NCBI GenBank assembly: GCA_963513935.1
Contig: OY740774.1
Coordinates: forward strand, 27,113,949 to 27,177,948
Origin: Aphrophora alni
Taxonomy: Eukaryota > Arthropoda > Insecta > Hemiptera > Aphrophoridae
Length of the DNA stretch: 64,000 nucleotides
Direction of reading: 5' to 3'
Part shown: in pieces, positions 21,915-33,245 of the stretch
Position numbering within the stretch: position 1 is the stretch's first letter
Layout: each line of letters starts with the position of its first letter
The notes under the pieces: model-generated
Told to the model about the DNA's origin: nothing
The model's database searches: none
Seen by the model: the letters and a program-made list of their open reading frames with translations, nothing else
Translations under genes and position numbers: made by a program

Positions 21915-22400
21915 ATATTAATATAAATAGGACCAAAACTTGCTTTGCTTGTTCCATAAATGCATCATCAGTGAAAACGCATTAATTAAATGCATTATAG
22001 ATTTTAATAACGGTGGTCAAGGTGTATTTACCAATTATTCCTAAAATATGATATTTTTTACTTGTGATTTTGGATACGGGTTTTTGTTATTAATTTCATT
22101 AAAATTTGAACGAAATTGGTAAAGCCGATTTTGAAAAATTACGTGTTATCGTGGCTGACTTTTTGTTTTTACCGATAACTCATGAAAAGGCATTTTTGGA
22201 GAGATGGCGACGAATAATTTTCTTTAGGTCCTTAGAGGTTACACAATCTAGTCAAAATCGTTAAAGTGGATTTTGAGAAATGTGCGATTTTGTATTTTTC
22301 CTTATGACAGATACACTCAAGTTTTGAGTTATCAAAACAATTTAAAATTGTGCCAAGACATGGTCAAAAATATGTCCACATACCAAATTTGACTAAAATA
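21915..22400 (+). repeat. Dispersed family B, long copy (+)
   Basis: Starts AAAACTTGCTTTGCTTGTTC then CATAAATGC, continues with GGTGGTCAAGG and CATTTTTGGAGAGATGGCGA, then an AGAGGTTACA block. The same blocks occur in order at 43205-43640. The inner block (TTTTTGGAGAGTTGGCGACC, ATGTCCACATACCAAATT) also occurs at 60630-60840. Confidence 0.75.
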
Positions 22401-22689
22401 TGTAAACAGTGCTTGACCATTGCTTACATGACAGACAGCCATTATTTTAAAAAACACTTTTTTGAACTCAAAAGACCTTAAAACAGAAATTTCCAAAAAA
22501 CTTGTACATCCATTTTTTGCTTATTACATAATAAAGTAGTTTTTTATCTTATGGATATCTTCTGGGCTTTATAAACCTTTATGGATTTATTACTTAAAGA
22601 AGTTGATCATATCAAAATAATTACACAGTACTAATAATGTAAACCAATCCTTTCACAAGATTACTGAATCTTAATGGTTCATGTAGCTA

Positions 22690-23730
22690 ATCCCATAGCA
22701 GCTCTTTGAGGTGTATTTTATTTTTTGAAGAAGGAGAAATCCTCTTACTCACTTTGTAGAGCCTGGACTCTTATAAACTAAAACCTTTCCTCGACTTCAT
22801 CCCTAATCTGGAACTGCAAAGCATTACATCAAGTTAGTGACTGCCTATATCTGTGTCGATGAAATTGGTTCTCTGCTCTTTTCTTTCATTATTTTCGTTT
22901 GCACCATCAACTCCTTTATATATTTTACTATTATTTTTCACTAATCAACATTAGCACTCAGTGTGCTTTCCAATAGTGTATTCATATCATCTCTAGATAT
23001 TTTCCACCTAGAACAAACCATACAATGTGTGATCTGTGCTATGAATAAACCCACAATACTAACAATATGTGCTATCTTTAAACTTGAATCTGTGGTTATA
23101 GTAGACTAATTGAAACACTCATGTCCTGTCAAAACTTGCGTAAGATGATAGTCTATCTCTCCATGTTTCTTTTTCATCCAATCTCTTAGATCTGGGATGA
23201 GTTTCTTGTTTAGTTTGCTATATTGGTAGATTCTAACCTCCTGGCTTGCCACTTATCCCAAGCTCTTTGTCTCATATCATGATTGTTTCGGACTTTCGTC
23301 TCTTACAGGGACCGGTTTCCTCAACAAAGAGATGAAATGGGTGTGTCTGGTTATATACTATTATGGTACACCACTAAGTTGGTCCTATTCTATTGCACTG
23401 CATATTTTAAGAATTATTTTTCTTTGTAGCTTCTCTAACATAATTTTATACTTCTTCATTCCTAGAACTTGATTCTATACTAGTGTTCCATATAATGTTA
23501 TCGAGTCTACTGCCATCATTTTGGACATGTCTCCTATTTGTCATATGATAGTCTAAAACAAATAGCTTATGTTAGACATGACAACTTCCAAGGTTTTTTA
23601 TTACCTTTTCTGCCTTAACTATTGCTTAGCTGTATATTTATACAGCACTGATTTATTACTCTTATATCATTTTCTAAGAACTGGTGGAAGGAAAGATTTG
23701 GGCAGAAGCAAAAGCAGTTATTGTTAACAG
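22690..23730 (-). pseudogene. R1-like non-LTR retrotransposon, pol C-terminus (degenerate)
   Basis: Minus-strand reading from 23730 down: LYGTLV, MKKYKIMLEKLQRKIILKIC (the QR..LLR..SAYRT block), QRAWDKWQARR, IPDLRDWMKKKHGEIDYHLT, QVLTGHECF (the L-T-x-x-L-S/T-GHG-CF block), CMVCSRWKISRDD and TLLEST. This is the region after the RT domain typical of R1-clade elements, including the His-rich tail. Stops and frameshifts are frequent. No RT catalytic core is left in the window. Confidence 0.7.
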
Positions 23731-24229
23731 ATGGATAGCTTTGACTGTGGCTCTTTACTCAACCAGAGGATTAAGCAAGACTAGCAGAGACATGAAGATA
23801 GATCAATTCTATTTTATCTAAGATAAATTAAGATGTAATTTGTTTATGATTGCAAAACTTAATCTAAACTATGTAATGTGTTGGATTTTCCCTCTGTTTT
23901 GTTTTGAAATACGAAATCATGATCCAAAACAGAATTTGTATAAATCCATATGGGATAAAATTTTCTTCATGATAACTTGTATCAGAATTTAGTCAAGGTG
24001 TATATAACTAGTTGGGGGGGGGGGGGAGGAGATAAGACATCCCATGAAGATATTTAGAAATTTTCATTCTTCGAAAATTAAAGAATCTTAAGAGATGTAA
24101 ATTCTTCATATTATGTCCTAGAAAAAGATGTGTCTGCTGAATTAGTTGATCATTCCTTAAGGAGGGCCAAAATTTCAGTCCTAGTTTTACCACTCAACTA
24201 TGAAGTTTATTGTGCACCATCATTCACAA

Positions 24230-24600
24230 TTGATTCATTTTCAATCCATTCAGGTTTTTAGAAAACTGTGAGATACCTTGGATGATGTTGCCCTTTCTGA
24301 CATCTTTCCTCCATTCCACAAAGCGTCTAAGGACACAATATGTTTCTGCTCAAAGCTGGACACTTAAATAGTATGTACTGTGCTGTCTCTTAGCTATACC
24401 ATATTTCCTACACAGAAGGTCTGGTACATGAAAACCTATTTTGTGTAGATGATTATGGGAACATCCAGAGACCAGTCAAGAGTCTAACCACTTTCCATAG
24501 GTCTAACATGTTCAGTTTAAGGGCTTCCTTTGTATTGAGTTTGAAGGACCCTAGAGCATCCTTTTAGACTGTACTTCAGTTATCTTCCAAACAAATTCTT
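24230..24600 (-). pseudogene. Jockey-like pol C-terminal fragment (-)
   Basis: Minus-strand reading from 24540: VVRLLTGLWMF, HLHKIGFHVPDLLCRKYG, QHSTYYLSVQALSRNI, matching the LLTGH-x-P, HLHKIGL, LCRKCG and H-x-LC-x-CPALSR run found at the end of jockey-type pol proteins. Several stops and frame changes. It is distinct from the R1-like fragment downstream. Confidence 0.6.
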
Positions 24601-25624
24601 CGAGCATTGCCTTCAGTTGGACGTTCCTTCGAAACCCACTGGGAGACACCTTTGGATCTAACATACTTTTTTTTAATGAAATATGTTGCTTTTGGTACAC
24701 TAACCATGTGAAATAAAAAATTATTAATATTTTGGTTAACAATAGGTTAAAAGGCATGTTAACAATTGAATCATAAGTACATTTTCAAATGATTTATTTA
24801 ATAAAAGTACAAAAATAATGTGAACAGTAGAACACATTGTTCGTTATATTTAAGTCTTAGAAAAATTACTTTGGTCTAATCGTAGTGTACATACACAACC
24901 TCAAGTCATAAATAAATAAAATAAGCATAAAATTAATAGACACTTGACATTTTAATAACTAGTACTCTTTGTGAATGTAATTAAATAAAATGTAAAATGC
25001 CTGTATGTTTACAGTAAGACTAGACAAAAAAAAAATCTAACATTTATTAAACTAGAAATGCACATTACAACTTGGGAAATATAATAATGTAAACATGTTT
25101 TAAGGGGAACACTAGGAGAAACATCGGAACTTAAATGCAGACTATAGGTTACAACAATGAAATATATATTACTGTTTTTAACATATTTTATGATCAACGT
25201 CTAGTTTACAATTTATGAAGTAGTGTAATCTAACTAAATTCATTTATTGGTTGATTTCTAAGCACTAACTTATTTCATAACACATTTGAAAAGAACAAAA
25301 CTTGCTTTTAATAAAATGAAAATACTAGTTAAACAAAAATTAAATAATCTGCAACCAAAGTAAACCAAATTTCATTCTGACATTCTATAACTGAAAGAAT
25401 TCTGGTAGTTGAGATCAAGTGTTTGGGTTATAATAAATTTTCTGTAACTATGAAGATAAAAATCAAGTCTTCAATGAGATCAAATAATACAAGTACAGGT
25501 GAAAATCTCTCGACTTGTGTGAAGGATTTAAGCTCATTGTACAACTGCTAAAGCTGAACTAATATTAAGTGATGTACCATATATCTTCAACTACAATTTA
25601 GAACCACTAGGAAAAAAACTGTTT

Positions 25625-25930
25625 GTTTAACTAGAATTACTTACACAAATTTCATTTTATTGTGTTTAAATATATGTAAAAGTGATTTAAGCCTAAGAAA
25701 CTGGTATTTAACTAGGATTACTTACGCAGGTTTAATTTTATAATTTCAAAATTATGTAAAAGTGATAAAAAACCTAAGGAACTTATGTTAAAAAATTACT
25801 TAAATTTTACTGTCTATAAATTTATGTAAATGTGATTAAACCTAAATAATCTGGCGGTTTACTAGAATTACTTACACGAGTTTAATTTTATTGTGTTTAA
25901 ATTTATCTAAAAGTGATTCATGCATATCAG
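25625..25930. repeat. ~80-bp degenerate tandem repeat, four copies
   Basis: Recurring order: TTTAACTAGAATTACTTACA, TTTAATTTTATTGTGTTTAA, ATTTATGTAAAAGTGATT, AAACCTAA. Copies differ by small indels. Confidence 0.8.
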
Positions 25931-27759
25931 TTTCATACATTTCAGTGCTTGTCTTTGACGATTTGGTAGAACAAGTATGTTAAAGAACATTAACTAAAAA
26001 CATTAACTTTCTTTAAATTTCAAAATAATTAGTATTATGATTCAAAGGATTGAGTATAGAATATAAAAAAACAAATGAAGGATTAACACAAAATATCAAC
26101 TGCAAATTAAAACTGTAAATTCTGTCTGTTTATTTATTGTTTTCAAAATAATCTATAAATACATTAAAACAGATTTAAAGTATTATGTATTTATAATTAT
26201 TAACAATAAATTATAGAAACGGCCTCTTCTTTAAAAAATATAGACAGGCAGTGAGAATTCCTGTTAAAAATGGTGAGAACTTTTATAGATTGAATTCTTT
26301 ATCAAAAATATTTAAAGACTTGGTCTTTGCACAAACTAACATAATATTAAGGATATGAATGACATTTAACGAAAGTATCTAAATCCTCAAAATAACTATG
26401 ACATTGTATGCCTTTAAGTGAAAAACAGATGGTACATGACAAACATCACTAAATATATTCTTATACAAATCATTTCACATTCAAAAACTTAACATCTACT
26501 TCAATAATGAAAAATTATACATCATATCTTTTAAATAGTAATATATTATGTTTTTAGTGTTTTTTATTTTATTTTTTTATATATTTTTTTTAGTCATAAC
26601 TTTTACTTGCAAAGTTGATCTTAACTAATATACAAGAAAAACAAAATGAAAGATATTCATTACAAGAATTAAATACCTTTGAGATCAATCAAATAAAAAG
26701 AAAGAAAAAACAACTTTGTACAACTTAAACTTTACAAGAAACAGAACAACTAACCAAATTGGTTTATTTATTTATTTTTTTTTTTACTTTTTAAATTATT
26801 TATTTTTTGCATTTAAACAAGAACATAATAACAATAATGACATAAATAAAGAAATATATTACATATTAATGAAAAATCTAATTGTTGAGGAGGAATGCAT
26901 TATAGGAGAAAATACATGACGATAGCAGGGGGGGGATGTTTACTTCTTGATAATTTATAATTATAATTATAATACACATACAGCTGATTTGTCGCAATTC
27001 ACAGCAAAAAGTAGAATTTAATAAAAATCATTCCATGTGTTTCAGTAAAAATTTTACTTTGTCAAACAAAAAACGTATATCAAAAATGTACTTTATTTTT
27101 TCGAAATACAATACTTTATAAATATGTATACAAAAATTCAGTAAATTCTAGTTTTTTTATTTATTTTACAATTATAATCAATAATATTTTAAGAACACAT
27201 GACACAAATCTATATAAGTATTGACACCAATAACCATTAATGTTTTGTTATAAAATATTATATTAAAAATTTCAAGTACATTTCACAGCAACATTGTAAA
27301 AGAATTTTCTTTTTAAAAATAGTGTTCTAATTTTGTCTTCATATTTTCCAAAGAGTTGATAATAAGCAAAGAGTTTCATACAGGAAACTCGTACAGTAAA
27401 TCATTTTCATACAGGAAAAACTGACTTTCTTGTTTTGCATGAAAGCGTTTTATTTTTGTACCAAATTGAATAACTACTTTGTAGTTCAGTTCAGGAATGA
27501 TAAGTTTTTCTTTGTTCAATATTAGGTTTACATGTGGGATCTTAAAATTACAATAAGATAAGTTTAAATTAATTCTAATCAATTTTGTAAACCTAATTTT
27601 AGAAAAGCAGTATGATTTTTTTTTTTCTTTTTAACTAACACATCCACTTGCTCTTTGAAGATTATGTCAGCGAAATTAAAATATTTTAGTATATTAGAAA
27701 CTATAATATAAATAAATCTTTAATAAGTACTTTAATTTTTTATACTAGTCTACAGTATA

Positions 27760-28140
27760 TAACTGGGATAGGAGCCACATGGTATTAAAATGTTTTAAAT
27801 TATAGTTTATTTATTGAAGATTGAGCCATTTTGGTGAAATACAAAATTGTGCAAAAAAAAACCAACAAGGAATTATGTTTTTGGAACGAACACTCTTTAA
27901 ATTATAAATAGTCAATGTGCCACAAATTGGTCTTAAAATTTTTAAATTATAGTTTATTATATGGAGAATCGAACCAGTTTGGAGAAATATATATATTTTT
28001 TAAACTATTATGGAATAATATTTTTTTATACAATTAGCAATTATAACTGGTCCAGAAGTCACAAATTAAATCTTAAAATGTTTAAATTATAATTTATTAA
28101 AAGAAGAATCGAACCAGTTTAGTAAAACATAATTCTAAAA
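27760..28140. repeat. ~150-170-bp tandem repeat, about 2.5 copies
   Basis: Each copy carries CACAAATT or CACATGG, then CTTAAAATGTTTAAATTATA, TTTATT and GAATCGAACCAGTTT (GATTGAGCCATTTT in the first). The repeat lies 270 bp beyond the cyclin D stop codon, so it would be in its 3' UTR. Confidence 0.8.
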
Positions 28141-28405
28141 ACCTAGTTTGAAATTAACTTTTTTGGTAAAATTAGTCTAAAATTATATTTGGTCTAAAGC
28201 AATAGACTAGCTCCAGCACTATGTAATCATAATAATCGTATACTTTGTAACCAAGTACCAAATAAAACTAAACAAAATTTCCAGAGTCAACCACGCCTGA
28301 TGACTCAAGACTAGTTTCGAGATCAGCCTTAGTTTGAACATCCACATTATTAGTTGCTGCTAATGCTTCGTCTTCAATTATACTTACACCCTCCTCAAAG
28401 TGTTT

Positions 28406-28713
28406 TCAGAAATGTACTTCTTGTACATCTGTCGGTGTTTCTGGCTGCCTTGGATCTTCTTGAGAACTACTGTGTTTTGCCGGTGGTGTGACAGATTGAG
28501 TGGATGTCGGAGGCTTACCAATAGGTAATGTTGAGGTTTCGTTAGAGACCAGCGATTCGATGACTGAGATGATTTGTTCTACAGTTTCGGTTTCACATCG
28601 GGTCAGCTTCAATACACTTTCTACTGTCCCACTGAGTACTTTGAGTCCACGAGCTGCTGCAAGGATGCTGGAAGATGCCAACAGTGCCGGAGAAATTCGT
28701 ACAAAATCTGGCT
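28406..28713 (-). CDS. CycD: Cyclin D, last coding exon
   Basis: The exon opens after a strong intron acceptor (polypyrimidine run then ATTTCAG, 28730-28714) with two bases completing a split codon, then 101 codons to TGA. Seen: PDFVRISPALLASSSILAAA matches the C-terminal cyclin fold of D-type cyclins (PPSMIA..S..AA). It is followed by the helix VESVLKLTRCETETVEQIIS, then VIESLV. After a Pro/Ser/Thr-rich, PEST-like tail, the protein ends ETPTDVQEVHF. That matches the C-terminal phosphodegron of vertebrate cyclin D1 (TPTDV, around Thr286), with the same ten-residue spacing from the threonine to the end. D-type cyclins activate CDK4/6 to phosphorylate Rb in G1; phosphorylation of that threonine drives nuclear export and ubiquitination in vertebrates. 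The N-terminal exons (LxCxE motif, cyclin box) are not found in this window. Confidence 0.9.
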
Positions 28714-28730
28714 CTGAAATAAAAAAAAAT
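28714..28730 (-). promoter_or_regulatory. 3' splice site before the cyclin D last exon
   Basis: On the minus strand CAATTTTTTTTTATTTCAG precedes the exon, a near-ideal polypyrimidine tract and CAG acceptor. The first two exon bases finish a split codon (intron phase 1). Confidence 0.85.
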
Positions 28731-31700
28731 TGTTAAAACAAAAAGTTTATATTTTTATTGCAACATAGATAAACACTTTAACAATGTTGCACAGTGTGCT
28801 TTATCTCTGTACAAACTTTTCTTCTCCCTGTTTTAGATCTACAGGAAGCAATTTTTATTATTTATTATTTGTGTCATTTTGTGCATGTTGTATAATTTCC
28901 AAAAAAAGGCAGATATTTCTGACTACTACAGTAGGTACAATCAGAGCCCTGACGTAAGGGTTGTTCTCAATGCTGACTTCCACTCTCATAGTTAAATTGG
29001 GTCTATTGTAACTGTAAATTAGAAAGAAGCTCTCTTGGGAGAGATTGAAAATTGTAATGTAACAAATGTTGTATCTTGGAAACTATTTGATCAGTCAACA
29101 TAATTTTTTGCACATGGTAAAACTAGACAATATATTGGTTGGTCATAATAAAGACTGATTTTAAATTTTTGATCTGTCTCATAAGTTCTCCAACTAACCA
29201 AATATACTAAACCCGTAGTATACAATCAGCAGCCTGTATTTGAACATTAGTTACCATAACGAACTATTACAAATTTATTAACAGCTGATTCATTTACTTA
29301 AACATAAAATCAATTAATATTAGGTTAACCAACTACATCCTAGAAAGGTCATCATTTGTTTAAAAAGTGGAAAACCTTGAGGTATTTCTGTTGTTACATA
29401 TAGGGCCTATTGGTGTGTTTTCTCCTCTTTTAACTTACAATAATAACATAAAAACATTCTAAACAAGCAAAAATATTCATATCCTAAAAGAATGTACGAT
29501 ATCTTAATGGTGGCATAAAGGTTTCATAGAATAGCCTATAGGTATCTAAGAAACTAGTTCTGCTCCAGTCTACATAATTTTTAATGGTATAGTTTAATAC
29601 TATAATAAGATAATAATGGATGTTTCGAAAGTATGAATCAACTCTTGTTATCAAGTGATAAACCTAGAACATGAGAAAAATGAAAACCGTCAACATAGCC
29701 TAATAGCCAAGGGCCACGTTGAAACTAAAACTAATACTAGTAAACTAAGAAAGGACCCCTGGATTAAAGCTAGGCCTTTGCTATCAAAATAACTTTGAAT
29801 ACATAATAAACATGTCCAAGAAAACGTCACAGAACTAGACAAGCTCACATGTAACCTACACATATCAGTTAACTAAATAGGGGTTGTGTATACTGTGTTA
29901 CATAACTGTTACCACTATGAACAATATTTTGTGATCACTCCTTATGCAGATTTAACTGTAAAAATAGTTGACTTAAATTTTTATTTCAGTTTTATTGAAG
30001 CTAACCATATTATTTTTACAATGGTTTGGCTGAGATAATCATTCAACAATGAGGATTCCATTATTTTTTCATTTATGTACGTTTATTTGCCTCTTGCCAA
30101 TTATTGAAGTTATGATTTTCAGACCTAATATGTTTTGCTATTTTCGATTTATCGATTAGGCCTATTCATGTGTTCTTAGATTTTGAAGTATTCTTGTCTC
30201 GCCACTATACTGCCTGACATATTCATATTTATTATTTTTTAGTGTCGAGTAACATTTTTAAGTTTGAGTTTTCACATTTTTCATGTTCCAGGTGATGATT
30301 CATACTCTTGGAACATAGTAGGCTATATAATTTTATATAAACAAATAATGGCAACCGATTAAACTTTAAGCTATCAATAATATGATCGATCCATCATTAT
30401 CAAAACCTTTAAAACGAAAACTACATCATTTGATGGCGACAGTTAAGTTAGTCAACTTTTATGTTAACAGCTGATTACTAAAGGTTAGGGTATTGATGGT
30501 TGCATTTTTCCCATGCATTTATAATGGGATTTTTCGAATTTTTGGAAATAAAAGCCTATTTTCCCCAAACTCACTGTGTCATTAAAACAAGATGATTAAA
30601 ATACTTGTAGTATTATACACTTGTAGTATTATACACTTGTAGTAGTAGACAAATATACCTTCAAAAATAAATCCTTACCTTCAAAATTAAAGATTAAAAA
30701 TAATGGGCAACCAATTTAAGGCTATTAATATGATCAATCCATAATTAGCAAAGAACTTTAAAACCAAAACTATGTCCTAATGAATGAGAACCTAATTAAT
30801 TTAGTCAACTGTTAGTTTTTGTTAACAGCTAATTACTGATTACTAGGGTAATGTTATGTTAGGTTAGGTTTTGTGGATTTAAAATGGGATTTATTTGAAT
30901 TTTTGAAAAAAAAAAAAAACGCCGATATTCCCCAAATTCACTGTCGAATATCCCCCCCCCCCCAATATTCCTCAAATACCTTTAAAACGAAATGTCAAAA
31001 ATACTTGTAGTTTCAACATTTGCTTCATCATTTTGCAGTAAAAAAAACGTCAAGGAAAACAAATGATGATAATAATAATTATGATCAATCATCACCTTCG
31101 TCATAATAACTTTAAAATAAAAAATACGTGATTTCATGAGGACCTATGCATTTTAAATGTGATTTTTCGGACTTTTGTAAAAACGTCTCTATACTCCCCA
31201 TCTTTAAATCACAGTGCTTGATAATCAGTAAAAAAAACTTATTTCAATTTTGTTTGCATTTATCATACTTTTCCTGTAGCACGTTTGTTGGGACGGTAAA
31301 AACAGCCCTACAATAACATTAAAGGAAATATTAGATCGCAAAATAGACACCTGTGTACGACATTAGTAGAACAATTTCTTATTAGAAGGTTAGGTTATGT
31401 TCTTCGTCCAGGATTAAGTTTGGTTGAATGAATTTGAAAGACCGGTTTTAGCAAGACTAAAAGTCTGTCTAATACGTCATCGCTCCCTGCTCGTCATTCT
31501 TTTATCTTGAGACCCAACGTCTCTTTAAACTTTAAAACCCCCAACTCAGGTAGGCCTAGTCTCAACTCCTTTACTTCTACCAAATAATGTGCGTAAACTG
31601 AGTATTTCCTGCCTTCTATTGAATAACACGTGCATAAAAATTAGAAGAAAGGGTTATAACGGTAAAAGAAATAGTTTTTGAGAGGTTGGGTTAGCTTTAC

Positions 31701-31750
31701 GATCAGGTTAGGTTTAGCCTATGTGTTTTGGATTTTCTGTCTCGTTGTTT
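28731..31750 (-). other. Probable cyclin D intron sequence
   Basis: No coding exon was recognised. Several TTAGGTTAGGTT-type strings occur (e.g. near 30860), and a triplicated ACTTGTAGTATTATAC lies near 30603-30645. One copy of the ATCAACTCTTGTTATCAAG motif sits near 29640-29665; related pieces are at 36495-36525 and 47185-47215. Confidence 0.45.
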
Positions 31751-31751
31751 A

Positions 31752-31965
31752 AAAGTGAAAAACCTTTTAGTCATCATCGCCTTATAAAAATAAGAACGAC
31801 AAGAACATAAAATAAAGACTCCTATTAATCGAATAGCCTACTAATAGCGTCGGAAAAAACCAAGAGTTGGTCAAGAGAAACCAAAGACTACAATGAAAGT
31901 GTTCCACACATACAGCTAGGTTCCATTGGGTTCGCCAACCTCGTACTCACTCAAGTGAGCCGCTT
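31752..31965 (+). repeat. Dispersed ~220-bp repeat family, copy (+)
   Basis: GTGAAAAACCTTTTAGTCAT, CATCGCCTTATAAAAATAAG, ACATAAAATAAAGACTCCTA, CAAGAGTTGGTCAAGAGA, CAGCTAGGT and CGTACTCACT occur in family order. Confidence 0.85.
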
Positions 31966-32039
31966 TGTACCTAAAGATAGTATACCGTATAAAGACATTT
32001 TTGGTGACATGATGACGAATATTATTTTTATTACGATTT

Positions 32040-32080
32040 GGTTTTGTGGATTAGTGTCGGAGAAGTTTAGTGCAATGATT
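32040..32080 (+). repeat. Dispersed GAGAAAGTT motif, copy (+)
   Basis: Reads GGTTTTGTGGATTAGTGTCG then GAGAAGTTTAGTGCAATG, then GCACAGTTTATTA. Confidence 0.6.
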
Positions 32081-32226
32081 TGGCACAGTTTATTAATGAA
32101 TATTTCCTTTAAAAGTTATTTTTGGTGAGTTGGCGTCTAATGCTCTTGTTGTTGTATGCACGGTTTATTATGTTGTCTATATGAAACATAACCTAAAACC
32201 CACCTCCTTCTCTAACTTGTGTATAT

Positions 32227-32481
32227 TTAATGTGCATCAAATAAACCAAATGAAGTTTCGGTGTATTTATATATACTTCCTTCATCAGAGTTAATAAATA
32301 ACATTGCATAGTGGTGGGGAGAAGTTCCAGCTGTAATTCTGTGTTTATTTACTACAGTACCTAGGTAGAGTTCATCTGCAGCCTGTAGACTGTAGGCCGG
32401 TAGTTGTAATGTTTCATCCCTCATAACTCGCAGCTGGTAAATTGATCCCGTTACTTGCCAACCCTCGCCCCTAATTGCCAT
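32227..32481 (-). CDS. Hypothetical 84-codon ORF, possible exon or small gene
   Basis: Runs from ATG to TAA on the minus strand, with an in-frame TGA six codons upstream of the ATG. Not recognised. The composition is unlike the chance frames nearby: it is rich in G, E, D, A and Y, with few Lys/Asn/Ile/Phe runs, and codon third positions are mixed. It contains GEGWQVTGSIYQLRV and SPHHYAMLFINSDEG. No signal peptide or membrane segment is visible. It could be a small gene, a terminal exon of an unknown gene or an old pseudogene fragment. It does not match the cyclin fold, so it is not an upstream cyclin D exon. Confidence 0.3.
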   Translation of the reverse strand: MAIRGEGWQVTGSIYQLRVMRDETLQLPAYSLQAADELYLGTVVNKHRITAGTSPHHYAMLFINSDEGSIYKYTETSFGLFDAH

Positions 32482-32854
32482 TTGATGAACGTTCAGTCAG
32501 CTTCTATATATATTTAATTTTCTATACGTTATTTAATAACTCAATTTAAAGAAAAAGAATCTGATTTGATTTGTCGTAATTCAATGTGTGAGTCGATGTA
32601 AAAGATTCAGACAGCTCACTGTTTAAAATGATATCGCCATTTTGAAACATTTTATAAGTGTTCTCCATAAAAAAAAAAATCTCAATCGTAAGGATACAAA
32701 CAATAGTATATGAACGAGGGTTAACGAGCAATCTTACAAATAAAAACATCAAATTTTATCAGTTTTTAAAATTTTCCAAATAATAACTTCGTTTGTTTAC
32801 TACTTTTTTGATGTTTTTGTTGAAGGATTAAACCTTTTTGAATTTCATACACTT

Positions 32855-33025
32855 CGAGTTAGATTCATCACTTTCACCTTATTAGGTCTCACTTGACTAA
32901 CTCTTGTTCTTTTCCGACCATGACGCTATTATTTTCGAGGATTTGGGGTATTTATTTTATATTCTTTTCTTCAGTTATTTTATTAAGGCGATGATGAACG
33001 AGAGGTTTTTCGACTTTAAGCATCA
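32855..33025 (-). repeat. Dispersed ~220-bp repeat family, copy (-)
   Basis: TTAGATTCATCACTTTCACC, TTGACTAACTCTTGTTCTTT, TGACGCTATTATTTTCGAGG and the head AAGGCGATGATGAACGAGAG are present. The part before TTAGATTC is missing. Confidence 0.8.
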
Positions 33026-33129
33026 AGTTACAATAAATGTGAATTATAAACAGTACCTATTCGTATAGTTTATGCTTCCAACTACTGTATAGGTAAACAA
33101 CTTAGAAAAGAGCCATATGCTGGCTAGAT

Positions 33130-33245
33130 CCACGCAGGTAGAGTGAGAGGGCTGGAGGGGGGCCGGAGCACATAAAATGTCACGCGGCGAGGCAGCGACT
33201 ACTCCCCGCCACCTCCCCTCTGCGCGTCCGACTAACTTCAGTGAT
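33130..33245. promoter_or_regulatory. GC- and CpG-rich island, possible promoter
   Basis: An abrupt GC-rich patch in AT-rich DNA: GGCTGGAGGGGGGCCGGAGC, then CATAAAATGTCACGCGGCG, CTCCCCGCCACCTCCCCTC and TGCGCGTCCG. CATAAAA could act as a TATA box. No open frame or known core-promoter set confirms a start site. It lies upstream of cyclin D on the minus strand, so an alternative first exon is possible but unproven. Confidence 0.25.

Larger units (their letters stand above)
24601..28405 (-). other. AT-rich region downstream of cyclin D; probable long 3' UTR and flank
   Basis: No gene, dispersed repeat or transposon protein was found in about 3.7 kb directly 3' of the cyclin D stop, in contrast with the repeat-rich DNA on both sides. 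The composition is homopolymer-rich. Many TTTATT (AATAAA on the minus strand) sites exist, so a transcript end cannot be placed. Local tandem repeats lie at 25625-25930 and 27760-28140. Confidence 0.45.

Noticed and set aside
28500..28736. 78-codon plus-strand ORF
   Set aside because: Shadow of the cyclin D exon on the opposite strand.
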